From positions 682,001 to 746,000 of the forward strand of contig OY969798.1 in the NCBI GenBank assembly GCA_963703165.1: 64,000 nucleotides of DNA, given 5' to 3'. Shown here piece after piece: positions 47,609-54,683 of this stretch (the first letter of the stretch is position 1; every line of letters starts with the position of its first letter). The DNA is from JBQTKD01 sp963703165 (lineage in GTDB: Bacteria > Actinomycetota > Actinomycetes > Sporichthyales > Sporichthyaceae). Made by a program: the position numbers and the translations under genes. The notes beneath the pieces are model-generated. The model worked only from the letters and a program-made list of their open reading frames with translations, was not told the origin of the DNA and did no database searches.

Positions 47609-48322
47609 TCAGGCGGCGCGGTTGTTCGGGTGGGCGATGCGATCGGCCTTCGCGGCCGCCTTCGCGGTGGAGGCGTAGACGTCGACGTATTCCTGACCGG
47701 TGAGCAGCATCAGCTCGTACATCAGTTCGTCGGTGACCGAGCGCAGCACGAACCGGTCGTCCTCCAGCCCCTGGTACCGGGAGAAGTCCAACGGGGCGCC
47801 GATCTTCACGCCGATCTTCCCGACCTTGGGCAGGACCCGCCCGGGGGGCTGCACCTTGTCGGTGTCCACCATCGCGACCGGCAAAACGGGCACTCCGGCG
47901 GCCAGCGCGAGACGCGCGACGCCGGTCCGGCCGCGGTAGAGCCGCCCGTCCGGGGAGCGTGTGCCCTCCGGGTAGATGCCGAACAGTGCGCCGCGCTTGA
48001 GCACACTCATCCCGGCCGCCAGCGCCGCGTCCGAGGCCTTTCCGCCCGCGCGGTTGACGGGGATCATGCCGACGCCACGGAAGAAGCCCGCGTTGAACCG
48101 ACCCTTGAGACCCGTTCCGGTGAAGTACTCCTCCTTGGCCAGGAAGGTGATCCGCCGCGGGACGACCAACGGCAGGAAGAAGGAGTCGGAGAACGAGAGG
48201 TGGTTGCTGGCCAGGATCGCCGGACCGTCGGTGGGGATGTTCTCGAGCCCCTCGACGTCAGGCCGGAACGCTGCTCGGAGCGGTGGCCCGAGCAGAAAGT
48301 GCTTCATGATCCAGTAGAGCAA
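47609..48322 (-). CDS. 1-acyl-glycerol-3-phosphate acyltransferase-like (PlsC)
   Basis: 237 residues, PlsC/LPLAT family. Catalytic NHxxxxD as SNHLSFSD (~39-46), phosphate-binding PEGTRS (~118-123) and the VPVLPVAMVDTD block III. No strong membrane helix apart from the N-terminal hydrophobic patch. Convergent with glpK, the stops 21 bases apart. A glycerol kinase neighbour makes phospholipid synthesis from glycerol attractive but unproven. Several paralogues usually exist in actinobacteria, so the specific acyl acceptor is uncertain. Confidence 0.88.
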   Translation of the reverse strand: MLYWIMKHFLLGPPLRAAFRPDVEGLENIPTDGPAILASNHLSFSDSFFLPLVVPRRITFLAKEEYFTGTGLKGRFNAGFFRGVGMIPVNRAGGKASDAALAAGMSVLKRGALFGIYPEGTRSPDGRLYRGRTGVARLALAAGVPVLPVAMVDTDKVQPPGRVLPKVGKIGVKIGAPLDFSRYQGLEDDRFVLRSVTDELMYELMLLTGQEYVDVYASTAKAAAKADRIAHPNNRAA

Positions 48323-48474
48323 CGCACCTCCGCACAGGGCCTGCCGAGCGGGCTCAGCCTAGGGCACAGCGCGCGCCGCGCACCCGGAGTGCGAACCACG
48401 CCGGGCGCCACACGCGACACAGAACCGTGCAACCATGCAAGCCGGGGATTTCACGGCGTTCCAGGGAGCGGGGC

Positions 48475-49239
48475 ATGTCGGTCCTACGGGGAGCGGAGCC
48501 GTTTCACCACAGCGGTGGGACGACCGGCGCCCTGCTGTGCCACGGCTTCACCGGCTCCCCCCAGTCCCTGCGTGGGTGGGCCCAGTACCTGGCCGACGCG
48601 GGCCTGACCGTGTCGCTGCCGCGACTGCCTGGCCACGGCACCGACTGGCGCGATGCCAACCTCACCACCTGGGACGATTGGTACGGCTGCGTCGATCGGG
48701 AGTTTGCTGAACTCTCGCAGCGTTGCACCGACGTGTTCGTCATGGGTCTGTCGATGGGCGGAGCGCTCGCGCTGCGGTTGGCGCAATGCCATGGGTCGGC
48801 CGTCACAGGTGTCGTCGTGGTCAATCCGTCGGTGCTGAGCCTGGACAAGCGCCTGCTTGCGCTGCCGGTTCTGCACCGGTTCGTCCCGTCGCTGGCCGCG
48901 ATCGGCAACGACATCCGCAAGCCCGGCGTGCAGGAGCTCGCCTACGACCGCACCCCGCTGCGGGCGCTGGAGTCGCTGCGGCGCACCTGGCCCGTGATCC
49001 GCCGGGACCTGCCGCGGGTGACCCAGCCGCTGCTGCTCCTGCGCAGCCTGACCGACAACATCGTCGAGCCGGCCAGCTCCGCGGAGGTGATCGCCCGGAT
49101 CTCCTCCGCCGACCTCACCCAGATCGTGCTGCACGACAGCTACCACGTGGCGACCCTCGACCACGACGCCGACCACATCCATTCCTCGAGCCTGGCGTTC
49201 GTGCGCCGCCTCGCCCGTGACGCCGCGGTGGCGACGTGA
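48475..49239 (+). CDS. Alpha/beta hydrolase, carboxylesterase/monoacylglycerol lipase type
   Basis: 254 residues. Oxyanion region GALLCHGFTGSPQSLRGWA (~18-36), nucleophile GLSMGG (~93-98), Asp in LRSLTDNIVEP (~199) and His in DSYHVATLDHD (~229), the full triad, closest in style to Est30/EstD-type carboxylesterases. ATG at 48475 follows GGGAGCGGGG; an ATG 48 bases upstream is less supported. The next gene overlaps it by GTGA, so the two are probably coupled. Substrate unknown; short- or medium-chain esters are typical. Confidence 0.88.
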   Translation: MSVLRGAEPFHHSGGTTGALLCHGFTGSPQSLRGWAQYLADAGLTVSLPRLPGHGTDWRDANLTTWDDWYGCVDREFAELSQRCTDVFVMGLSMGGALALRLAQCHGSAVTGVVVVNPSVLSLDKRLLALPVLHRFVPSLAAIGNDIRKPGVQELAYDRTPLRALESLRRTWPVIRRDLPRVTQPLLLLRSLTDNIVEPASSAEVIARISSADLTQIVLHDSYHVATLDHDADHIHSSSLAFVRRLARDAAVAT

Positions 49240-50021
49240 CGCCGGGTCGTAGCAACGGGCTCCCCGCCGTCCGGTTCACGCCGCTGGTCGATCTCGAACC
49301 GCACTTCGCCGACGCCCTGCTCGAGGCCCTGCGCCAGGAGGGCGTCGCCGCCTACGCCGCCCCGGCACCAGGGCGGCGTGGACCGTACTTGGACATCCAG
49401 CTCCCCGACCGGCCCACAGACCGGGTCTTCGTCGACTCGACCGAGCACACCAAGGCCCGCCAGGTCCTTCGCGAGCTGCCCGAACTCGCCGAGGCTTCCG
49501 CCTCGGGCAACCCCGGGCCGCAACCCACCTCCGGTCCCCCGCGGCCGTTGCTGTCCGACGCCGAGTCCGACGCCGCGTGGCGCGCGATCGTTGCCGGGTA
49601 CGCGGCGACGACGTCCGCCCCCGTGCCGCCGTGGCCGGTCGAGGAGGACGTCGTGGCGGAGGCCGACGCCAAGCCCGAACCGAAGGCCGCCGCGGAGTCC
49701 GACGACTCCGGCTGGGAGGACCTGAAGCCGGCGACCCTCGACGCCGACGCCGAGCCGGCGGACGACCCCGAGGACCACTTCATCCCCCCGCCCCCACCGC
49801 CGCTGCCGCGGCTGGCCGCGCATACCAAGCTCGCCTGGCTGGGGGTGTCGGCGGGACCGCTGTATCTGCTGTCCTCCAACGTCTTCAACCAGGACCTGTT
49901 CTACGGCGCCGGCATGCTCTCGCTGCTTGCCTCCTTGGGCGGCGCGGCAGCCGTCATCTACCGGATGAAGGACGATCGCTACGACCCCGACGGTCCTGAC
50001 GACAACGGCGCCGTCGTCTGA
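49236..50021 (+). CDS. Hypothetical actinobacterial membrane protein
   Basis: 261 residues. Soluble N-terminal domain (1-80) with VRFTPLVDLEPHFADALLEA and RVFVDSTEHTKARQVLREL, then a long acidic, Pro-rich linker (~90-187, ending IPPPPPPLPRL) and two membrane helices (~195-240) with an acidic tail (DDRYDPDGPDDNGAVV). The first domain resembles proteins annotated as DUF308/PspC-like only in general layout, so I do not assign a family. GTG start overlaps the esterase stop. Confidence 0.7.
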   Translation: MTPGRSNGLPAVRFTPLVDLEPHFADALLEALRQEGVAAYAAPAPGRRGPYLDIQLPDRPTDRVFVDSTEHTKARQVLRELPELAEASASGNPGPQPTSGPPRPLLSDAESDAAWRAIVAGYAATTSAPVPPWPVEEDVVAEADAKPEPKAAAESDDSGWEDLKPATLDADAEPADDPEDHFIPPPPPPLPRLAAHTKLAWLGVSAGPLYLLSSNVFNQDLFYGAGMLSLLASLGGAAAVIYRMKDDRYDPDGPDDNGAVV

Positions 50022-50039
50022 TCGGTCCTCAGCTGAGGA

Positions 50040-50753
50040 TCAATCAGATTGCTCTCCGGCAGGGCGAAGCGTCAGCTCGGCCAACACCGGCAGGTGGTCG
50101 CTGGCTCCCGCTGCGTTCATCAGCCCTTCCGGCACGCCCGCACCGAGCACCGTCACCGATTCGGACACGAACACACCGTCGATCCGTCGGGAGGGGACCG
50201 ACGCGGGGAAGGTGAGCGTCCCGCCGACGGGGGCCACGGCGTGCGCGTCACGCAGGTCGCGCGCCAGGGCGGCCCACGTCGGGCTGCCCGGCACGTCGTT
50301 GACGTCGCCGCACAGGACGACGTTTTCGACCTCCATCGCGGCGACGCGGCGAGTGACCTCATGCGCCTGCTTCTCCCGCTCTGCGGGATCCAGCGACAGG
50401 TGCGTGCCGGCGACGAGCACCTCGGCGCCGCCGACCTCCAGGACCGTCAGCACCAGGCCACGCCGGTGGCGCTGCGGCGAACCGGGGAGCTCGGTGTCCA
50501 CGACATGGCGCACGTGCACCCGCAGATGTGTGAGGACAATGTTCGCGCCGGAGGCCCGACCGCCGCCGGCGTAGAGCAACCCGCCCGCTCGGGCCAGCTC
50601 CGCGCAGCGGGAACGCCAGCGCAGGAAACGCGGAGCCTCCTGCAGGCACACGACGTCGGGTCGCAACTGACGCAGTGTCGCGGCGACCAGGTCGCCGTCG
50701 TCGCGCAGCGACCGAACGTTCCAGGTGACGACCCGCAGCGGGACCTCGGTCAT
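50040..50753 (-). CDS. Endonuclease/exonuclease/phosphatase family protein
   Basis: 237 residues, soluble EEP fold: VVTWNVRSLRDD (~8), DVVCLQEA (~33), GTHLSLDPAEREKQ (~115), LCGDVNDVPGSP (~148) and GASDHLPVLAEL (~220), giving the Mg-binding and catalytic residues of the DNase I-like superfamily. No signal peptide, so cytoplasmic. ATG overlaps the ROK kinase stop as ATGA. Substrate may be nucleic acid, phospholipid or nucleotide; not determinable. Confidence 0.87.
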   Translation of the reverse strand: MTEVPLRVVTWNVRSLRDDGDLVAATLRQLRPDVVCLQEAPRFLRWRSRCAELARAGGLLYAGGGRASGANIVLTHLRVHVRHVVDTELPGSPQRHRRGLVLTVLEVGGAEVLVAGTHLSLDPAEREKQAHEVTRRVAAMEVENVVLCGDVNDVPGSPTWAALARDLRDAHAVAPVGGTLTFPASVPSRRIDGVFVSESVTVLGAGVPEGLMNAAGASDHLPVLAELTLRPAGEQSD

Positions 50754-51700
50754 GGCGCGGCCGTCCGCACCAGGTCGGCGGCGCCGACGATGCCGGCGTC
50801 GTTGCCGAGCGCCGCGGGCCGGATCGGGATCGCGGGACGTTGGGCCCCGGCGGGCACACGCCGGGCGAAGGACTCCCGCGCCGGGTCGAGGAGCAGATCC
50901 CCGGCAGCCACCAGACCGCCGCCGATCACGAAGCACTCCGGGTCGAGCACGGCCGCCAGGGCGGCGAGTCCGCGTCCGAGCCATTCGCCGATCTCGGACA
51001 GCAGATGCAGCGCCGCAAGGTCCCCGCCCGTCGCGGCCGCGGTGACCATCGTCCCGGTCAGGTCGGCCGAGTTCCCGCCGCACGCCTCGCGCAACGCCGC
51101 GGCGGCCGGTGCGCCCGAGTCGACGAGGTAGCGCGCGACCCGCACCAACGCGGTGCCGCTGGCGTACTGCTCCCAGCACCCCTGCTGCCCGCAGGGGCAG
51201 GCCTTGCCGTCGATCACGAGCGGCAGGTGGCCGATCTCCGCGGCCATCCCGTTGCCCCCGCGCTGCAGCACCCCGTCGGAGACGATGCCTCCGCCGATGC
51301 CGGTCCCGACGGTCACCGCCACCAACGCCCGCGCGCCCCGGCCGGCACCGAACCGTGCCTCGGCCCAGGCCGCCGCGTTCGCGTCGTTCTCGACCACGAC
51401 GGGTACCCCGAGGCGGGCGGCGAGATCCCCGCCGAGGTCGGCGTCGATCCAGTCGAGATTCGGTGCGCGCAGCACCGTGCTGCGGTCGGCCGCGACGAAC
51501 CCGGCGACGCCGATCCCCACCGGCACCCCGCGAGCCTCCGAGCCGAGGTCGGCGATCACCGCCTGGATCTGCTCCGCGGTGACCTTCGGATCGGAGCGCT
51601 CACTGGCGACCTGACGCCGGATCAGAATACGCCCTTCGGCGTCGACGACCCCGGCGGCGAGTTTTGTGCCACCGACGTCGACACCTACGGAGAGTTTCAC
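50750..51700 (-). CDS. ROK family glucokinase
   Basis: 316 residues. N-terminal phosphate-binding GVDVGGTKLAAGVVD (5-19), VVVENDANAAAWAEARFG (~99), AVTVGTGIGGGI (~121) and the ROK zinc motif EIGHLPLVIDGKACPCGQQG followed by CWE (~147). These are the features of ROK glucokinases, which are the main glucose kinases of many actinobacteria, but ROK members also use other sugars. GTG start at 51698-51700; no DNA-binding domain, so it is a kinase not a repressor. Overlaps the next gene as ATGA. Confidence 0.88.
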   Translation of the reverse strand: MKLSVGVDVGGTKLAAGVVDAEGRILIRRQVASERSDPKVTAEQIQAVIADLGSEARGVPVGIGVAGFVAADRSTVLRAPNLDWIDADLGGDLAARLGVPVVVENDANAAAWAEARFGAGRGARALVAVTVGTGIGGGIVSDGVLQRGGNGMAAEIGHLPLVIDGKACPCGQQGCWEQYASGTALVRVARYLVDSGAPAAAALREACGGNSADLTGTMVTAAATGGDLAALHLLSEIGEWLGRGLAALAAVLDPECFVIGGGLVAAGDLLLDPARESFARRVPAGAQRPAIPIRPAALGNDAGIVGAADLVRTAAP

Positions 51701-51704
51701 CGGA

Positions 51705-52034
51705 CTAGTTGATGACGATCTTCTCGAAGCCCGACCCGGACTCCTCGGCGCCGCCACGCCCGGCGGGGGCGGCGCACTTGATTGCGGCGAGCAGCGAACG
51801 CATGGCGTCGTCCAGGTGCGCGATGACCTCGGGGCTGGTGGTGCGGGCGATCGCGATGATCCGACAGACGGGACACAGCTTGCACTCCGCGCTGCCCGTG
51901 GCGATCGACTCCTCGCCGGTGTGCGTCCAGGTGGGGCCGTCGACGGGTGCATGCCCGGACAACCACTCCCCGAGCGCCTCGACCAGCCGGGCCGCCTCGT
52001 GCGCCGCGCTGCCCAACGCCTCTTCCCTGCTCAT
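51705..52034 (-). CDS. Small conserved protein with CxxCPxC motif
   Basis: 109 residues. Central ECKLCPVCRIIAIART has three closely spaced cysteines (CxxCPxC), a possible metal or redox site; a helical N-terminus (EEALGSAAHEAARLVEALGE) precedes and a flexible Gly/Ser/Glu tail follows. It overlaps the ArsA-type gene upstream as ATGA and precedes the ROK kinase by 4 bases. This arrangement recurs in Streptomyces as I recall, where it carries a DUF label (possibly DUF5304). Function unknown. Confidence 0.65.
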   Translation of the reverse strand: MSREEALGSAAHEAARLVEALGEWLSGHAPVDGPTWTHTGEESIATGSAECKLCPVCRIIAIARTTSPEVIAHLDDAMRSLLAAIKCAAPAGRGGAEESGSGFEKIVIN

Positions 52035-53224
52035 GTCCTGTCCCGCGCGAAGCTGATCTGCAGCCGGTCCCCGACAAGTTCGGCACCGGTGACGTCCCGA
52101 CGCGCGAGGAGGGCGGGCAACGCCAACTGCCGACGATGCCCGGACACCGTCAGCACCAACTCCTCGCCCTTGCGGCGCAAATCCATCTCGCGCTTGTCGG
52201 CCAACGGCAGGGCGAGGGAAAGCACATACCGGTCACCGATGTGACGGATCGTCATGGGTTCGGTCTCGGACAGCACCGCGCACGGGTCCGGGGAACGCCC
52301 GGCCCGCGGAGGAAGGCTCGCGTAGAGCGCGTCGGCGAACTCGGTGAGCTCCGCCTGCCCCACCGGCTCGCTCGCCCGGTAGGGCGCGCAGAGGATCGGC
52401 AACGGCGTGAACGAGGCGACGACCTCGGCGAGCAGAGCGGTCTGCGCGCGCACCCACCCCATCCGCCACTCGTCGGCGCCCTCGGCGGGGAACACCCGGT
52501 TGGCGATGACGGCGTCGGTCCGATAGCCGTAGAGCGAGAGCGAGGTGAGCGTGCGCCGGGCCTCGGCGACGACCACCGCCTCCGGGGTGAGCACCAGACG
52601 CACCGAGGTCATCGGGTCCGTGAGGACCGTGCGGACCCCGGCCAGTTCGCCGTGCAGACGCTCGACGGCGTCGAAGACCCGGTCGCGGGGCATCGGGACC
52701 CCGGCCACCTTGCCGAGCACGGGACGCAGCGCCCGGACCATGCGGCGTTCGATCGGGAAGACCCGGTCCATGTACCAGTTCAGTGCCTCGGGCAGCGCCA
52801 GCAACCGCAGCGTCTCGGCGGTCGGGGCGCAGTCCACGACCACGAGGTCCCAGCGCCCGGAGCGCACCTGGTCGCGCACCTCGAGCAGCGCCAGCACCTC
52901 CTCGGCGCCGGGTAGGACGGTGAGCTCCTCGGCCTCGATCGGGTCCACACCGGCTGCGTCCAGGACGCTGAGCAGGTAGCTGCGGATCTCCACCCAGGTG
53001 CGTTCGAAGGTCGCCTGGGCGTCAACCTGCTGCACCCAGAGGTTCGGCCCGGCCTCGGTGGGCTCGCCGCCCGCGCGCACCGCGAGGGTGTCCGACAACG
53101 AGTGGGCGGCGTCGGTGGACAGGACCAAGGTCTTGTTGCCGGCGGCGGCAGCAGCCGTCGCGGTGGCAGCCGCCGCGGTGGTCTTACCTACTCCACCCTT
53201 GCCGGTGAACAGGAGAACCCGCAC
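52031..53224 (-). CDS. ArsA/Get3-family ATPase
   Basis: 397 residues. Deviant P-loop FTGKGGVGKTT (6-16), DAAHSLSD (switch-like, ~38), VDCAPTAETLRLL (~129), and a C-terminal ~90-residue beta domain (IGDRYVLSLALPLADKREMD) like the alpha-crystallin-type domain found in actinobacterial ArsA proteins. No arsenite-binding Cys triad and only one P-loop half, so arsenite pumping is unlikely. The family is usually found next to an SRPBCC gene, as here, and is of unknown function; a membrane-protein or lipid-related targeting role is a guess. Confidence 0.85.
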   Translation of the reverse strand: MRVLLFTGKGGVGKTTAAAATATAAAAAGNKTLVLSTDAAHSLSDTLAVRAGGEPTEAGPNLWVQQVDAQATFERTWVEIRSYLLSVLDAAGVDPIEAEELTVLPGAEEVLALLEVRDQVRSGRWDLVVVDCAPTAETLRLLALPEALNWYMDRVFPIERRMVRALRPVLGKVAGVPMPRDRVFDAVERLHGELAGVRTVLTDPMTSVRLVLTPEAVVVAEARRTLTSLSLYGYRTDAVIANRVFPAEGADEWRMGWVRAQTALLAEVVASFTPLPILCAPYRASEPVGQAELTEFADALYASLPPRAGRSPDPCAVLSETEPMTIRHIGDRYVLSLALPLADKREMDLRRKGEELVLTVSGHRRQLALPALLARRDVTGAELVGDRLQISFARDRT

Positions 53225-53230
53225 TGGGTC

Positions 53231-53668
53231 TCAGCCCTCCACGCGCTTCTTAAGCTCTTTCAGCGCGGTGTCGATGATGACCTTCTCGGCCTTGCGCTTG
53301 ATCATGCCCAGCAGCGGGATCTTCACATCCAGCGCGAGGTGGTACGTGACCTCGGTCTGTCCGTCCGAGCCCTCGGAGAGCGCGTAGGAGCCGACGAGAG
53401 TCTTGAGCATCTGGCCCTCGACGAGCTGCCAGCGCAGCACGGTGGGGACCTCGCTCCAGTCGTAACGGAGCGTGTACTCGTCCTTGATCGGGCCCGCGTC
53501 GAGTTGGTAGTGCACCAGCTCGGCCCGTCCGTCCGGCAGCCGGCCCAGGATCTCGGCCCGCTTCACCGCACCGGTCCACTGCGGGTAGGCCTCGAAGTCG
53601 CAGATGACATCGAGCACCGCGGACGGCGGCGCCGCGACGGTGATGCTCGCCGTCGTCTGGTCGGCCAT
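53231..53668 (-). CDS. SRPBCC (START-like) lipid/cofactor-binding protein
   Basis: 145 residues. Beta-strand and helix pattern of the SRPBCC fold: ASITVAAPPSAVLDVICDFE (7-26), AYPQWTGAVKRAEIL, YHLALDVKIPLLGMIKRKAE and a C-terminal helix TALKELKKRVEG. Such proteins bind hydrophobic ligands (polyketide cyclases, Coq10-like). It is six bases upstream of the ArsA-type gene in the same direction, so the two form an operon. Ligand unknown. Confidence 0.85.
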   Translation of the reverse strand: MADQTTASITVAAPPSAVLDVICDFEAYPQWTGAVKRAEILGRLPDGRAELVHYQLDAGPIKDEYTLRYDWSEVPTVLRWQLVEGQMLKTLVGSYALSEGSDGQTEVTYHLALDVKIPLLGMIKRKAEKVIIDTALKELKKRVEG

Positions 53669-53757
53669 CCCCCGCGCCTCCGGATCTGTGTGCGTCCCAG
53701 CTGTCCCTGGGCCCGTCGCAGGCTATCGCTACGCACGGGTACCAATGTGTCGGGCGG

Positions 53758-54549
53758 TTACCAGGTGAGTACGTAGGGACGCCCGACGCCGCGGAAGTGA
53801 CCGACGTTGACGCACTCGGTGCGCCCGATCCGCACTCGCCCCGCCAGGGGCTGATGGACGTGTCCGAACAGGGCCAACGCCGGCTGGTGGGTGCGGATGG
53901 CGTCCAGGACCACCTCGCTTCCCCGCTCGAAGCGGCGCGCGACGACGTCGTAGGTGAGATCGGCCACGGCGGGCGGGATGTGGGTGCAGAGCACGTCCAC
54001 CGGGGTCCCCGCGGCCGCCGCCGCGTCGAACACCGAGGCGACCTTCGCCGCGTACTCGTCCTCGGGCACCTCGAACGGAGTCCGGTACGGCGTGGGCAGA
54101 CCCCCTCCGACGAACCCGAAGACACGGCCGCCGATGGTCGCGATCTGCCCGTCGAGGACGGTGTGCCGCGCCTGCGTGAACTCCGGCCACAGCGCGGGCA
54201 GGTCCACGTTGCCGTAGGTGAGATAGGTGGGGTCGGGCATGGCCGCGAACAGTTCCGCGTACTGTCCGCGCACACGGGCCGTGATGGTCTCCCAGGGATC
54301 CACCGGGGACGCGGCCCACAATGACCGGAGGAAGGAGCGCGCTTCGTCCCATTGGCGCGCCGTCCGCAGGTTGATCCACTCCTGCGCCCGCTCGAGTCCG
54401 AAGATCTCTCCGAAGATGCCGCCACCGGGCTCGTCGTAGTCCACGAACAACACGAGGTCACCCAGGCAGATCAGGACATCAGCGCCCGTCCCGGCGGCAG
54501 CCAATGCCTGCACGGAACCGTGCACATCGCTGACCACATGGGCACGCAT
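53758..54549 (-). CDS. Calcineurin-like metallophosphoesterase
   Basis: 263 residues. All metal-site motifs: VSDVHGSVQAL (~5), CLGDLVLFVDYDEPGG (~27), YGNVDLPAL (~111), CTHIPPAVADL (~185) and FGHVHQPL (~223). Start is taken at an ATG (54549) immediately before AHVVSDVHG; an in-frame ATG 22 codons earlier would add a Cys-rich segment without family support. Likely cytoplasmic phosphodiesterase or phosphatase. Divergent from the receiver-like gene. Confidence 0.85.
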   Translation of the reverse strand: MRAHVVSDVHGSVQALAAAGTGADVLICLGDLVLFVDYDEPGGGIFGEIFGLERAQEWINLRTARQWDEARSFLRSLWAASPVDPWETITARVRGQYAELFAAMPDPTYLTYGNVDLPALWPEFTQARHTVLDGQIATIGGRVFGFVGGGLPTPYRTPFEVPEDEYAAKVASVFDAAAAAGTPVDVLCTHIPPAVADLTYDVVARRFERGSEVVLDAIRTHQPALALFGHVHQPLAGRVRIGRTECVNVGHFRGVGRPYVLTW

Positions 54550-54683
54550 CGGGCAGAACTTCCACTCGTTCGGCGGATCATGGTCACAGAACGGCTGAAG
54601 AACGCAGGAGATCATCGAGAAGGCGTCCTAGGCGTCGTCACTCACCGTATCTTCGGGTAGAGCTTCTTGAGGTTGGAGGAACA

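Noticed and set aside
52031..53224. Arsenite efflux ATPase (arsA of an ars operon)
   Set aside because: No arsB, arsD, arsR or Cys triad nearby; the neighbours are an SRPBCC protein and a sugar kinase.
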